Shown: piece by piece, positions 37,774-50,618 of the stretch
How the letters are laid out: the number at the start of each line of letters is the position of its first letter
Position numbering within the stretch: position 1 is the stretch's first letter
Source of the DNA: Montifringilla adamsi
Lineage: Eukaryota; Chordata; Aves; Passeriformes; Passeridae
NCBI GenBank assembly: GCA_017590115.1
Contig: JAGGNK010008559.1
Span: 4,953,888-5,017,887 of the forward strand
Direction of reading: 5' to 3'
Length of the DNA stretch: 64,000 nucleotides
The notes under the pieces: generated by a model
What the model saw: only the letters and a program-made list of their open reading frames with translations
What the model was told of the DNA's origin: nothing
The model's database searches: none
Program-made: the position numbers and the translations under genes

Positions 37774-38093
37774 CAAGGAGCATTTAATCTCGATGAAATT
37801 TATTGGAATGGCACTAGAAAGATGATTTTTTTGTAAATCCTTATCACAGAAGGAATTCCTAAATAAGTTTCAGTGCCAGACAAGAGCAAAACAAGTGGTG
37901 TGCTCTGTTCTCTTGCTCAGAGATCTCTCTAGTGAAGTTGATGAAGGTGTCTATGGTCCAATGTTCACAGACATGTGTGTAAATTTTTTACCTTGCCCTC
38001 CCCAGGTTAAATATTAATCCCATATTTTTCCTAGTGACAAACCTTATTTATAACAAAAGAGATCAGAAATTTATTTTGCTTGTGCATTTACCT
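37774..38093. other. Unique sequence
   Basis: Nothing recognised. Confidence 0.5.
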
Positions 38094-38206
38094 GTATTTA
38101 GGTGAATAAAAAACAACCATACGTCTTTGAACGTGTAGAACCTGATATTTACATCATCTCCTTTTTTTTACTGCTTTTAGACTTAATTTGAAGAAAATTC
38201 TGAATA
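38094..38206. repeat. Direct repeat pair, copy 2
   Basis: Partner of 36820-36929, in the same orientation. The shared sequence ends at gaagaaaattctgaat, where a short AT palindrome (38203-38230) begins in this copy only. Confidence 0.8.
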
Positions 38207-38230
38207 TATTCATATAAATATGAATATATT
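38203..38230. repeat. 12-bp AT inverted repeat
   Basis: The arms aatatattcata and tatgaatatatt are separated by taaa. The palindrome sits exactly at the right edge of the direct-repeat copy. Confidence 0.85.
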
Positions 38231-39304
38231 TTTGCTAACTGGAATTACAATAGTCTAATAGTAAGATGATGCTGGTATTTGCTAGCATTTTCTGTAGTGA
38301 AGGTGGACAGTCTTCTCTGGATGACATTTTGCTTTATACCTGGGAAGAAATGGGTTTCTCTGGCTCCCCAGACACACTCTTATCAGTGAGTAAAATTTGG
38401 TTAAAGAATGTGTTATAATTTTTCACCTTTGTGGGAGTACAAATAAGATGCTAGATTCCTCACGCAAAGAGATGCCAGGAAATTCTTTGTGTTCCTGGAG
38501 ATTTCAACAGCCTGCCCAGATAAGGACCATTGATTTGATTTGCTATCTCCTCTGTACTTAGAAAGCAATCACAATTCCTACTTTTTAGTACTTTTCTTTC
38601 ACATGGAATATGGACGGGACATGGCAACAAATACAAAAATATATACAGATATAGATATATGTGTTTATTTTAAAAATTTAAGGAGTTTTTCTTAAACTCT
38701 TGGTCTTATCTGCAACCAAAATAAGGCACATATTAATGGATGTTTCAGTGGCTTATGGACTAGCTTTTCTGCTTTCCTATGTCAACTAAGTGTGCTTTTT
38801 CAGTGAAGTTATAGCTTTCAAAAGGTCTGCAATAAGATTTAATTGCTGGAAATTAATTATGACCTTTGAGTTTGGTAAAAATTACTTAGAATCATGTTAC
38901 TTCATTAAGAATAATTAAAATATCTATTTAGTCTCTTGAGAAGTGAGAAAGTACTTCTCAGTCATCTTGTTGCATAGGAGTAGCTCTTTCACAACATTGC
39001 TTATATCTTTTGTGCAAAAGGAGGTGTTTGTTTACTCCCATCTTTTCAAATCCATTTCATTGAAATTGAGATCCCTTTGCTAACTCACACAGCTGTAACA
39101 GCCCTTGACAATAGTCTGTATCTCATCTTTCCAGGCTGGAACCATCTCAGGAGGAAAACACTGATGTCAAGAAAGCCAGTTTGACAATGGCAGGTAATGT
39201 GACTCTGAGTGAATTTCAGCTTTTCAGCCAAAACTTTTGCAAAAACAGCAAGTTCCAAACTATTGGCAACAACAGCCAAAATTTATGAAATGCTATTCAT
39301 AGAC
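38231..39304. other. Unique AT-rich sequence
   Basis: Nothing recognised. Confidence 0.5.
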
Positions 39305-39368
39305 TGGAGGAGGGGACTAGAAGAGAGAGAAGAAGCGGGAAAAGAAAGGCAAAGGGACAGAGAAAGAC
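39305..39368. repeat. Purine-rich tract
   Basis: About 64 bases that are nearly all A/G on the plus strand. It is potentially triplex-prone or merely low complexity. Confidence 0.75.
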
Positions 39369-41397
39369 ATCTCTCTCCTTTGCTCTTCAATCCCTGTGAT
39401 TAGATTACTGCTTTGATAGCAATACTTTTTGATTGCTTTTGCAGAGTATTTCTCTTTTGTTTTGCTTTAATGTTACATTTATCATGTCTTTCATGACAAG
39501 TACATTGGGATTCTGAAAACCTCTCTACTGCTCCTGACATGGTACAGTGTAATTATTATGTTTTGGTTTGGGAGTTTTATTTCTTTTGCTGTTTTTTCAC
39601 CTCTGCTCACTTTCCTTGCTCTCCTGCCCCTGCCTAACAAAGATTCACTGAAATAGAAAACAGACTTGTAATAACTGCCTGTTATGCTTTTGCTTAATGC
39701 ACTCTGCAAAATATGACAAGGGTGAGTGTTAGTAGATGTAACAGCAGTCAAAATGTTTCCTTATTCCAGCTGTTGTATCCTCTATATGCAATAGGTAGAA
39801 AAGATGTTAAGCAAACTGGGAGAGTAAGTTGTAAATCTTAAGGTCAGAAAATGCAACTCAATTTTTTTTTCTTTCCCTGAATAAGAAAAATGTGATGAAA
39901 TAGTGTAGTATCTAAGCCTAATATTTCTTTTTTCTAACCATTTCTGTCTTAACTTTCCTGAATATTTATAACATACATAATTTTTTCAATACATACTGAA
40001 GAGATGTCTTTATGCCATATAAAATTTACCATGATTTCTGGCCCCTGCAGCTAGATGCTGTTTAACTAAGAAACCATTGTGTTAATTTAATTCAATTTAA
40101 ATCATTCTTAGTATCCTACTAACAAACTATAATAATAAACTATTCCAGTCCAACACACATTTTGCAAATTTCGGTCTCTGTGAAAACATTGTTTAATCTA
40201 TCTAATTGCTTTACATTTACTTTAAAAGCTAACCTGTCACAACACCACATGTATTCCTTACATTTCCTGAAAGAATATGCTGTATTTCAAACCTCCATAT
40301 GCAAGACATGAAACAGTTGCTGTCACCCATACTCTTTCTGTTTCTGGCTTTGATTCTTATACTTGAGAGGTATCTGCATGCCAATTTTTATTGCATTGCT
40401 AATCCAGATATATTCATCCTGGATGCATTCATTACCCTGGGCTATCTTTGGTATTCCAAGAAAAGATGCAGCATGATGTATATTCATTTTTTCAGTTCTA
40501 TAACTTTATTTGTTTGTTTGTAAATCAATCTATTTCAAGCCTCAAATCGAGGCTTGCAATGTCAGATTGAATCAAGAATCAAGCAATTCCCTGGCTTCTG
40601 TTTTGACAGAAATTCTAGGTTTTTCTGCAGACCTTTGCATAAGATTTACTCTGTAAAGGAAAGGTATCTCTGTAGGTGACAAACACACAATTGTATTAGC
40701 AAAAGCTGCCAAGTAGGCTAACTTAAAAGTCAGTCTTAAATGTAAATTTAATTTAACACACACTTGACACACTTGTTATATTTAAATGCGACTCAGAGAA
40801 CCTGCTTCGGGAAGTATCGAGAGCTTGGGGCATCACAGTTATCATGATCAGATGCATCTAGAGTAATGGATAGATATGCTTATTTTGGAAATGAACAAAT
40901 GTGTGTAATTGCATAATTGCTTCAATAATAAATGTCTTGCAGGATATCTGCGTGTGGAAACTTAATTATTATACATATTTTCCTGGATAGAATCAGAAAA
41001 AACAGTAAGTCCGGAGTTGTGTGCAATCGTGAGTGCTTTTCTATGCTTTGAAAAATAAATTGTTTCTTTCACTGAAAGAAAGCACAAAGTTGTTTAAAAT
41101 GCCTGTTTATAAACTGATTTATGCTTCTGTATTCATTCTGTCCTACATGGCTTATTAATAGATACAGAGGAGACAGCCACAGTCCTCATTCTCAACAAGA
41201 CTTTTCAGCATTGCTTTCTGGTGTGGCATTGGCACATGGTTCTTACAGACAATTACAATGCCCTGCACACGTCTCCACTCCCTGCCCATCTCTGTCATAA
41301 CTCCTCCCCTGAAAGCCTGGGTCACGGATCCAGCAAGGCTTCTTACTGCCTACTACAGGGTATTACATGGAGAAAACTTCTTGATACTCACAGACCC
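39369..41397. other. Unique AT-rich stretch, no gene seen
   Basis: Contains an 8-bp fold-back at 40536-40556. Nothing else is recognised. Confidence 0.5.
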
Positions 41398-41470
41398 AAA
41401 ATTTTGGCTATTAGCAACGTCCTTACTACAATCCGTCCTCAGTAAGGATGTTGCTAATAGTCAAAATTTT
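41398..41470 (+). repeat. 30-bp inverted repeat with 13-nt loop (pre-miRNA-sized hairpin)
   Basis: The left arm is 41398-41427, the loop 41428-41440 and the right arm 41441-41470. Of 30 positions 28 are complementary. Both exceptions are T where C is expected in the right arm, so a plus-strand RNA pairs throughout with two G-U wobbles, while a minus-strand RNA would have two A-C mismatches. One exception is a CpG-to-TpG change. A further 8-bp match (acatggag at 41365-41372 with ctccatgt at 41477-41484) extends the fold. It is either a template-switch inversion or a hairpin-RNA candidate. Confidence 0.9.
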
Positions 41471-41484
41471 CCTTTGCTCCATGT

Positions 41485-44400
41485 GGCAATGGAAATAGAC
41501 TAAAAATATCAGCTCAAAGGATTGATTCTTGCAGTTTTCTGTATGTTCAATATGCATATTGTCACGTTCCCAGTGCAATCACCAAATAAGCAATCCCATG
41601 AAAACATTATGGAGTTTTTTTAATAATTTATATTTCAACATTATAGAAAAAGAATTTGTTTCACAGCTACCATTTTTCATACAATTGCCTTTTGGAATCT
41701 TTGAATTCCTTCTATGGAGTCAGAGAAATTTTATTTTTCTATCAGGACAATAAAATAACCTACCCAAGTGGAATATTTTAGGTTATACTGCAACACTTCT
41801 GTTTGGTGCTGAATGTTAACATTTCTTCTAAAGGTTTTTCTCCTGAGATGCATCAATGAGCTATTTCCTCTGCTTATCTCTTCAAGAATCTGAAAATGTA
41901 AGACATAAAGTATATTACCTCATAGGAAATTTTTCTGTGAATTATTTTGCCAGACACCTGACTCTGAGCCTCTAGTCTTGCAGTCATAACATTCTTATTT
42001 AAAAGCTGTGGAACTGTCCCTTGCTTTCTCTTCAATTTCCACACTTCCTTTTGGACATTCATAATTAAGAGCAAATCTCCGATTTTGCTTTATTTCTTTC
42101 TAATCCTTTCCAGAAGCTTTCACTTCACAATCCTTCTGATCAGAGCTGGGTAAATGACTATTTCTACAGGAGGGTTCATGCCTTTGGAAAGGTTTAGAAA
42201 AAGGTTTTATCTGAAAATAAAAGACAGACAGTTAGATGTTAGTCTGGGAACTTCAAAAAAGAGAAGCTTATCTGTGCCTTTCTAATTCATTATGCTGCAA
42301 ATGTTGAAATGTTTTCCCTTAAGCCTTACCCAGCAGAGTTAGTATTTACAAGGCATTACATGAAATAAGATGTTATGCCGTGGGGAAAGCATGATGGAAG
42401 GGGAAAAAGAAGATAACTGTATAATATGAATTTTAGGGGAAAAAACTTGCTGTTTTCCTCACAGGCAGAGAGAGTAGGTGGAGTGCAAATCAAACCTACC
42501 AAAAAAGATCAGACTGATCTCAATGTTCAGGTATACATTTCTAGAAGGATCATGCTTCCAGGCAAAATATATCTTGACCAATGGCTCTTTTGTGAATATC
42601 AAAGTGATACAGAGCTGAGGCTGACTTGCTCTTTGCCCTATCACTCCTCTCAGCACTTCTGGGCTCCTTGACTCTCATTAGCTGTGCTTCCATCTTTCCT
42701 GTGACACCTATTAGGGACTTCTTTTGAAGATACCAATTAAAAATTTGAAATGCTAAATTTTTCAGTACTGGTTGAAGAGGAAGTTTTTTATGGAAGCTGA
42801 AAAGATGGGGAAGCTTACCAATTGCTAAATGCCTGTGTACTAAAATGAGCAAGGGAGTATTTGGGAACTGAATTTCTGGCCTTCAGCACCTAAATTCTTC
42901 CTTGCCTTTGTCCTCAGGATGCAAAAATACCTCAGATAATGATGACAAGAGCTCTTTTCTGGCTTGTGGGAACTGCATGGGGATAAATGCATTTAGAAAG
43001 AACTCCCACTGTCATGGACCCCACGATAAAAGAGGCCAGCTAGCTGTCTGCAGGGACATGATTTGGCTGTTACAAGCTTTGTATGTGGCTATAGCCAACT
43101 TGCTCTCTTGCTAACAACCAGCACGAGACCTGTTAATAACCAGCTTAAAAATTATCCAGAAAACAATCTATAACTTGCACGTAATTAAATAAGACTTTCA
43201 ATCTGGATGGTTTCCATCATTCCTTCTCCTTCAGCTTTGAAGTACTTTACAAGGTGAAACCATAGTTTAAACAGACAGTATGTAATAAAATCTGTCTTCA
43301 GGAAAAAGAAGATGGAGGCAACTTCAGTTCAAAGCTTAGTTTTGAAGTGTTGGGTTTTGCTGCTGATGTTTGATTCTATGTATTTTAAAGCAAAACAAAC
43401 TCTCAAAGTAGGAAAAAATTAAAAATAAAAAGAAGAAAAGAAAATGCAGCCTCTCTCTGTCATGTTGTGCCTCTGGAATTTCCTTCCCCTACAGCCTTGA
43501 TGCTGGGATGCTACAGGCACAGTGTAATGGCTTATCAGCCCTCTAAAATTCAGCAAACTTTTAGCAGCCTTATGTTGTTTAAAACATTGCTTTTCATTGG
43601 GAGGCTCACGGCTCTGTTGCAAAAAAATGGTGTTTCTTTGCTGGCTGAACTCAATGTATATTAGAGAGAAATCAGGGAAAGAACCTCAAGAGGAAAAACC
43701 ATGAGAAAAAATAACATGCTGGGGAAGCAATAAAAGCTGGAATCAAAGGGTCGTGCCAAGTATTGTCAGAATGAGTTGGAGCTGGTGGAGGGGAAGATGC
43801 TGTTTAATTTCCCCTCTGCTTTGAGTCTGCTGGGATGCATTTCTCAATCAGAATAACAAAGACACTGTGGTAAAATTAATTTCTCACATTAACTATAGTT
43901 GAGGATATGCCATCTCCAAAAGGCAGTGACAGGTCTGTTCCAAAATATTAGCCTCTGAAAAGTGGCTCATGGAAATTTCAGTATCCAATATATGACCCCT
44001 CTTTTTAGAGCTAGATGTTGTCTTGTTGATCAGCAGCGTGGTCAGGAACACTGAAGAGAGTTTAGATCAAACATTTGCAGATTTGAATCAGATTATTCTG
44101 TTATTTCAGTGTATTAGGGTTACTTTTGAGAGAAAATATAAAATATAGGCTGAAATGGACTTTGACAAGAACAAGGACTATAGGGTAGTTATCACTGTGT
44201 GACTAAATAAGACTTGATCTTTTGACATGGTTCAGTCTCCTCTCAACCTCTAATTGTATCTGTTTTTCGGCCTTCAAACTGCAGCAATATGTTAATATCT
44301 TTTAGTAGCTGAACCATTATGCCTAAATAAGTGATGGCAAATAAATAGGGGTAGACAATTCCAAACATACACATAAATAGAGAGGGACAGCTCTCAACAT

Positions 44401-45804
44401 ATGGCAATGAATGCAGCCATAAGGTCTAAAATATGTATTTTAACTGCCAAATTTCTGAGCAGCTTCCAACTGGCTTTCATTTGGCTTCAACTGTATGTCT
44501 GACAGTGATTTAAAACTCAGGTTTTGTGTCATATCATTTTTGTGCTCAATGGCTGGTACTTATTTGGGCAATATTAATTTGCACTATAGGCTGACACTGT
44601 TCAGAAAATAAATATTTTATGTTTGAACTCAGTATACTAGATGCAACTATTAGTGCAAAGTAGTAGTTCATGTTGTTGTTAATTTCCAGATTAATATAAA
44701 GGTAATCATTATTAAAATCTGATACCAAGTCTCAATGCTTTCTCTCTCCACCTTTTCAAAGATTCTTTACTCATATTCTAGAAATATTATTTGACTGTCC
44801 CGTCTTTATCAAATTACTATCCAATACTAATCAAGCAAATCTTATTAATTTGTGCTTCAAAGTAAAATAGCCATGGTGGTATTTCAACAGAAGACCTTTT
44901 TAATAATCTCTATTTCAGTTTTTACATAAAGGAGAACAAAAATTGCTTCTCTAAGGCTAATCTGCAGTAAAGGAGGAGAGCAGTAAGGTGGTGAGCAAGC
45001 ACCTTGGTAGCCTGTGTCTTGCAGCTGGGGTTATTCTGGACACAAAACACTGGAAAAGCAGAAGAAGTATGTAAATTGAGGTTATTTCTCTGACTATTTC
45101 TAGGGAAGGAAGCCTGACAAAGGCCATGGATGTGGGCTGATGCTGCCAGTTTGGAGAGGAGGTCCCAGCCCTCCTTCCATCCTCCCAATGGAAGCAGCAG
45201 ATGCTGAAGACCGTGCAATGAGAAAAAAGGGATCCCTTAAAAAATGTGCTGTACAGCCACCCAATTGCCATCTCCTTCTGTACTGACAACATAGTAAGCC
45301 TAGAAGCCATACTAAGCCACTTTTTTCATCCTCCTACCCCAAAGAGGATTTTACAAATTTTCTTAAGCCTTAAGTGAGACCTGATGGTTACTATCTGTGC
45401 CCTTATACTGCTAGTGAGCTCTTGAGGGTGTGTTAATTTCAGGTTAAGAGAAAGAGGTTTAATAGTACTTTTTAGTTTTTAAACACATCGTTTTCAGGGT
45501 AACATTAGTACCTAACTACACAAAGCAATAAAGTCACTTAATTTGAAAAGTCAATTACTTTTTTAGAAATTATTTTGCACTTTGAAACCCCTTCTGACCA
45601 AACTAAAAGCATCTTCTTAGCACCCTTCAAGCAGAATATAATACCCTGATGTCACTTGATTGAGCCTCCTCTGCTAATAATCTATGTCATCAGAACCAAT
45701 CAAGAATGAAGACCAGAAAGAAGATGGCTCCTAGAAAAAAAAGGGTTAAGCTACAAAATATTGTGCAACCAAGCTTAGGAGGCCAAAGCTTCCAAAGAAA
45801 AACT
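41485..45804. other. Long unique AT-rich stretch, no gene seen
   Basis: No named repeat or supported exon. Opposing frames of about 100 codons near 42.6 and 45.1 kb have no recognisable features. Confidence 0.5.
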
Positions 45805-45827
45805 GGGGGGGGAGGGGAGGGGAGGGG
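45805..45827 (+). other. G-quadruplex-type G run
   Basis: Eight G, then three runs of four G, each separated by a single A. This is a textbook four-tract G4 motif with one-base loops, in otherwise AT-rich sequence. It may also be a simple GGGGA repeat. Confidence 0.9.
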
Positions 45828-48800
45828 AAAGCACTATGGTGAGTGTACTCTGTGCAAAACATTTTTTACAAAGTTATTTTGAAGGAAAACATGAACAAAA
45901 ATGTTCTTTTTGTGTGGGAGATCATTTTAACAACATTTTAATGCTAAAATTATGATACCTGTACACTGTGAAGTGCACCCATTATATGAAATATTTTTTA
46001 TAACTTGCAACATGTAAGGTAAATTAGCATAATAAATGTAAATACAATTTCTGTAATTATACTATTGCAAATCTTAAATTCATTCAGGTAAAGAGTCAAT
46101 CTGATTAACATCTGTGAAATTCAGTTCAGTATTTCCAGCGAGGAAAATCTGAACCTCTAATGCAATCCTGTTAATTGGAAAATGAGGAGTTATTTTGGAT
46201 ATCATATGATATCATGTTATTCCTTCCTTTTGAAGTGACAGAGAGAACAACCTGGGACCTTCTTTCTTGCTAATACAGATTATTTGCTTAGGGCATTTGT
46301 ATTTACCATTTCAAATTTTCACCTGTCAGCTCTAAAATGTAATCTAAATTCAAGTACCTAAAATCATTTCATCCTCAGCTATTTGTTTCTGCTGTTTCCT
46401 TCACCCATGGGGCACTGCTAAAGCAGGGGAAAGTACACAAACAAGGAGAGCCTGCAGGGTGATGAGAGTTGGAGCTCTGACCTTGCACCTCTGCAGCCAG
46501 CTGCAGTTTTTGCCACCTGCTTCAGTAATGAAGGATGCTGAATGGCATGTTACGTGTTAATGGGAATTCACAGAATAATGATCTTTCTGGGAAAAAAACT
46601 TTTTACAACATGTTAGTTGCATTTGTCTTCAAAATAAGCATGCTTTGGGCCTTATAAATTAATAACTTCCATGAAAATTACAGAGTCTGCTGAACTGGAA
46701 TGAGACTCTCCCACACACACAAGACAATTTTAAACTTCAAGTATCACTCTGCTTTTACAAGTGGAATTAAAAATAGGTTCGATATAGACACACATATATA
46801 CACATGTATTACCAAAGCAATAACTTGCCTTGTAATCTCTATAGATTTCGCTCTTTTGTTTCATTGCAACCCAGAAGCATTATCAGATGATAATCATTGC
46901 TTGGATAAGAGTTTTCATGAACATACTATTGGTGATTAATGGCTTTTTGCATTTTCCTTTGAGGAGATATTTTCAATGTCTGGTCAGCTCAGTCTCACTT
47001 TTTTTAGGCTTTTGCTAGCTGTTTTAACTACCACTATATGAAATAAAGAAATATGAATAAATGATACCTGGAGACGTCTATGAAAAAGTGTGAAATAAAA
47101 TCTTTGAGAAGGAACACACAACAAATAACTTTACAGCTTGTTTAAAAGCTAAAATATTAATAAAGTAATTAAAAAATAACAAAAAACTTATTCTGATTGA
47201 GAGAGGTAAAAGGTGAGATATATTAGTTACTATGACAAAATGGTCATTTTGTTCTGCTATGTGCACATTAATATGTTTCTGCATCATGTCGTGGGCCTGG
47301 AAATTAGTTAGTATAACAGGACAATAAAGATAAAATAATATAAATTGAGAAAGTTTTAGAACTCTTATCAACTTCTCTTGACACTATAGTGTTAAACTAT
47401 TTCTTTATGGAGATTCTTGCCAGTGTAATGACTTGGAACCATCATCTTTTACACAGAGAAGCAGAGATTAGAAGAGAGTTTTTTTAGATATAATTTCAAT
47501 GTTTTTAATTTTAAACAGTATCACAAACCATATGCATACCTATGTTTCTAATGTTCTCTGTGGAGAGAACATTTTCTTTAAGATGTAGTTATTTTTATTT
47601 AAATCAACATTAAAATCCTCAGGAGTGCTGGAATTTTGGAATAAATTCACTAAAACACAGTGATATTATCTTTTGGTCAGCTCTATAGAGGACAACTCCA
47701 CAACACATTCTAAAATAGTCATTTTTCCATTCTGACAGTATTTTATGTATATTTTCTTGACACTATCTGCATATCTTATTTTTAATTTAAGACCTTAGTT
47801 TAGAACAACTGACAGCTCCCTTTAGCACCTCTGGTAGACAGATCTAAGAAAATATAGCTTTGCCACACACATATAGAAAATTATAGCACTGCTGCTCTTC
47901 AAAAGGTTTTGGATATTTTCTCATACAATATTTATTACAATCATACCCTGAAGCTGTGCCAAGTTGACCCTCGCAAAAAATTGTGCTGAAAGTGGTGTGA
48001 GTTCCACCCACACCAGTCACACAGAATAGTGCCAGCAGGCCAAAATGCTCAAAGAATGTTACTTTTAAACAGATTCTAATTTTTTTTGTTTATATTAACA
48101 ATGAATGAAGTACTTATTTGAACTAATAAAATGATTGCAAGGTCAAAAAATGACTTGAATAATATGAAGTGTAAAATGGAATGGTGATGATCTTATTTCC
48201 ATTGTAAATAATGGAAAATACATCCAGTAAGTGTCTGTTCTTTGGACTGCAAATGAGATGAACACACCTCCAAATCAGTCCATGATAGTTAGCCCTAAGT
48301 GGCTTAGAGATGTTTCCTCAAGCCAAATCTAACAAAAAAATCATGATTTGAATATAACTTGTGGCCCCTTGAGCACAAGCCTACCACTCCCGGGGGTCTA
48401 AAGTGGGTATGTTTCATCACGACTCTGCTTTCAGTGTGTATTGCTCTACCTGGCTCAATTTAACTCAGAATTTTACATCTTTCTATATCTTAATTCCACT
48501 TTATGGCAAACCTGAGGAAAAGTAAGTTGCAAAATTCCTTTTTTTTCTCTCTCATAATGATACAGGTGAACAGAACTTCTGCTGACCTTTGCTGATAGCT
48601 TCCTCAGAGGAAAAACATGTAATTTTACACATCTTTTCCCCATCATAATAATGAAGACAAGACAACATAGAAAGATTAGTAGATCCTATCTCTGTTCAGT
48701 GACAACAGAGAAAATTAAGAGCAGAAGAGACAAATTTAGCAGACCTGAAAAATCCTGGAAGACAGTTAAAAAAAATCCTGATTATTGAAAATTTTGGGAG

Positions 48801-49252
48801 GCAGACTCACAGTGTTATGTATTTTGAGCACTTGCATAGCAAGAGACAATGGAATATAAAAGGGAGTGAAATACTTTTAATTTATTAGCTGTTATTCTGG
48901 AAGATTAGGTCTTATTCTGAACGTTCCAGTGTGACACCAACTCCAGCAGTGTTGAAAATCAGCTTTTACAGGAGTATTTGTTGTATACAACTGTCTGCAC
49001 AAAATCATTCCTGCTGCGTTCATCTACTGCTTGGTCAGTTTTCATCCAGGATATCTTCCAAATATTTAGCCTATTTATGTGATTTTATTTGGCTGGATGA
49101 TTAGAAAGAAGTTTGAGGTCATTTTTCTTGCTTCATTCTAAGATGGTTGTATATAATTAATATTAACATCATCTCCTCATATTCATTTATTGTATTTGTT
49201 GAACAGTTAATTCTCAGCTAATGACAATTACCAGTACCAGTCATGTTTAATT
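45828..49252. other. Unique AT-rich stretch with small palindromes
   Basis: Includes a perfect 16-bp palindrome (gatatcatatgatatc, 46198-46213) and a 10-bp hairpin at 47550-47573. No gene or named repeat. Confidence 0.55.
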
Positions 49253-49276
49253 AAAAAACAAAACAAAACAAAACAA
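49253..49276. repeat. (AAAAC)n simple repeat
   Basis: About four AAAAC units after an A-run. Confidence 0.95.
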
Positions 49277-49892
49277 GCCCCCAAAAAACCCATACACAGC
49301 AAAATAAGAGCCTGTAATTAAAATGTTTAAATATTCAAGCAATGAAGTAAAATTCAATCAGGGTTGAATCATAATCTGGCCATCCATAAGACATTTAGAT
49401 TTCTGGGTCTTGATTACTTATGTCACATGTGAAACAGTTCCAAACCCATTGTTACTTCATATTTTCTCATTCCTACATGGATTTAATCAACATTAATTAC
49501 ACTATAAGTCTGGCAGTGCTGACCCATTTAAATACAGCAGGTTGTGTTTCTGAGGCACCAGGCCAAAATTACAAGCCATCATAAATTCCTCTTGACTTTT
49601 CTCTAAGATGTATGCATCACCACTGAAATGTCACTGATGGGAGGTCACCAGTGAATTGGTTACATCCTATATACACACCTCAACCTGTCCATATAGACCA
49701 TAAACAAAGAAATAATGCAGTAGATGTCACATATTTTGTTGTTAAGAAACATCAAATCTTTACATTCCTTCACTTTATTCAAAAGCATGGCATTTGACCA
49801 CTGAAGGATGACACGGACCACACACTGTATGGCTTATATTTTCTAGAAATTGAAAAGAGATCTGAATTCTGGGGCAAATTTAATTAACAGGA
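49277..49892. other. Unique AT-rich sequence
   Basis: Nothing recognised. Confidence 0.5.
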
Positions 49893-50200
49893 TTTTTTTT
49901 ATTTTTTTTTTTTTTAGTGCATCGATGCTTTTTCTTTGTCACTTTCCTTACTGGATTCTAGTTCTTCTGATGACTAATAGAAATAATTGTGGCAGTTGGG
50001 ATCAACAGAGAGACGCGGTGTACCACGTTTGCCAAATGCTGTCCTCAAAGCAATAGGAATTCCATATGTAACTACAAAAACTGGGCATTTCTCAAATGAT
50101 AGAAGAACTACTTTGCTCCAAGGCAACTTCATGGGGCACCATCTGGCTTCACAAATCTTCAGAAGTGAGATTATCCTTGAATAAAATGCATCCAATCAGC
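49893..50200 (-). pseudogene. Possible retrocopy with A-rich tail
   Basis: On the minus strand a 73-codon open frame (50195 to 49974) is followed by about 60 bp and then an A-rich tail (T-rich at 49893-49915 on the plus strand). The region has several CpGs (gacgcggtgtaccacg), unusual here. The plus strand is also open for 65 codons over nearly the same interval, which weakens a coding reading. No protein family is recognised and no target duplication was found. It may be a fragment of an unknown retroposed transcript or coincidence. Confidence 0.2.
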
Positions 50201-50579
50201 CTCTGTGAAAAGTGTGCAATGTAGGAAACCCTTCATTATCGCATTCATTTGGTGCTCCTTGGTAGTCGGGGTGAGACTGGGTGCAAAACTGAGATTTTTT
50301 TCTGTACTAAAATGGAATGAATCTTGTTTTCAGTGCTTGGTTAAGGACAATGTTTTACAACTCTAATTCTCCTTTCCTTCAAAAAGCTAATTTCAAATGG
50401 CAAACAACTTTTTACCATTATTAAAGAATTTCTTTCAAATTCCACTGCCTTTTCAGCTAGAATGCAAGTTTAAGAATCCAAATTTCTGCAATGCAACTGT
50501 GAGAATTTTAACTCTTCTATGTCAGGCAGCCTAGGATGTAATGTATCTCTATTTAATATGCTTTAAAAGATTATGTTTT

Positions 50580-50618
50580 AACTCTGACCCACGGCATTTT
50601 AAGCCATGGGTCAGAGTT
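50580..50618. repeat. 16-bp inverted repeat with 7-nt loop
   Basis: The arms are aactctgacccacggc (50580-50595) and gccatgggtcagagtt (50603-50618), with loop attttaa. Of 16 positions 15 pair. The single mismatch is at a CpG in the left arm, as expected from CpG decay in the right arm. Confidence 0.9.

Noticed and set aside
44922..45310. Overlapping 98- and 117-codon minus-strand frames
   Set aside because: Two frames are open at once with no recognisable features, typical of chance openness. No splice or tail evidence.
46770..46790. tRNA B-box-like ggttcgata
   Set aside because: It lacks the rest of the B-box consensus, and no A-box or cloverleaf is seen around it.
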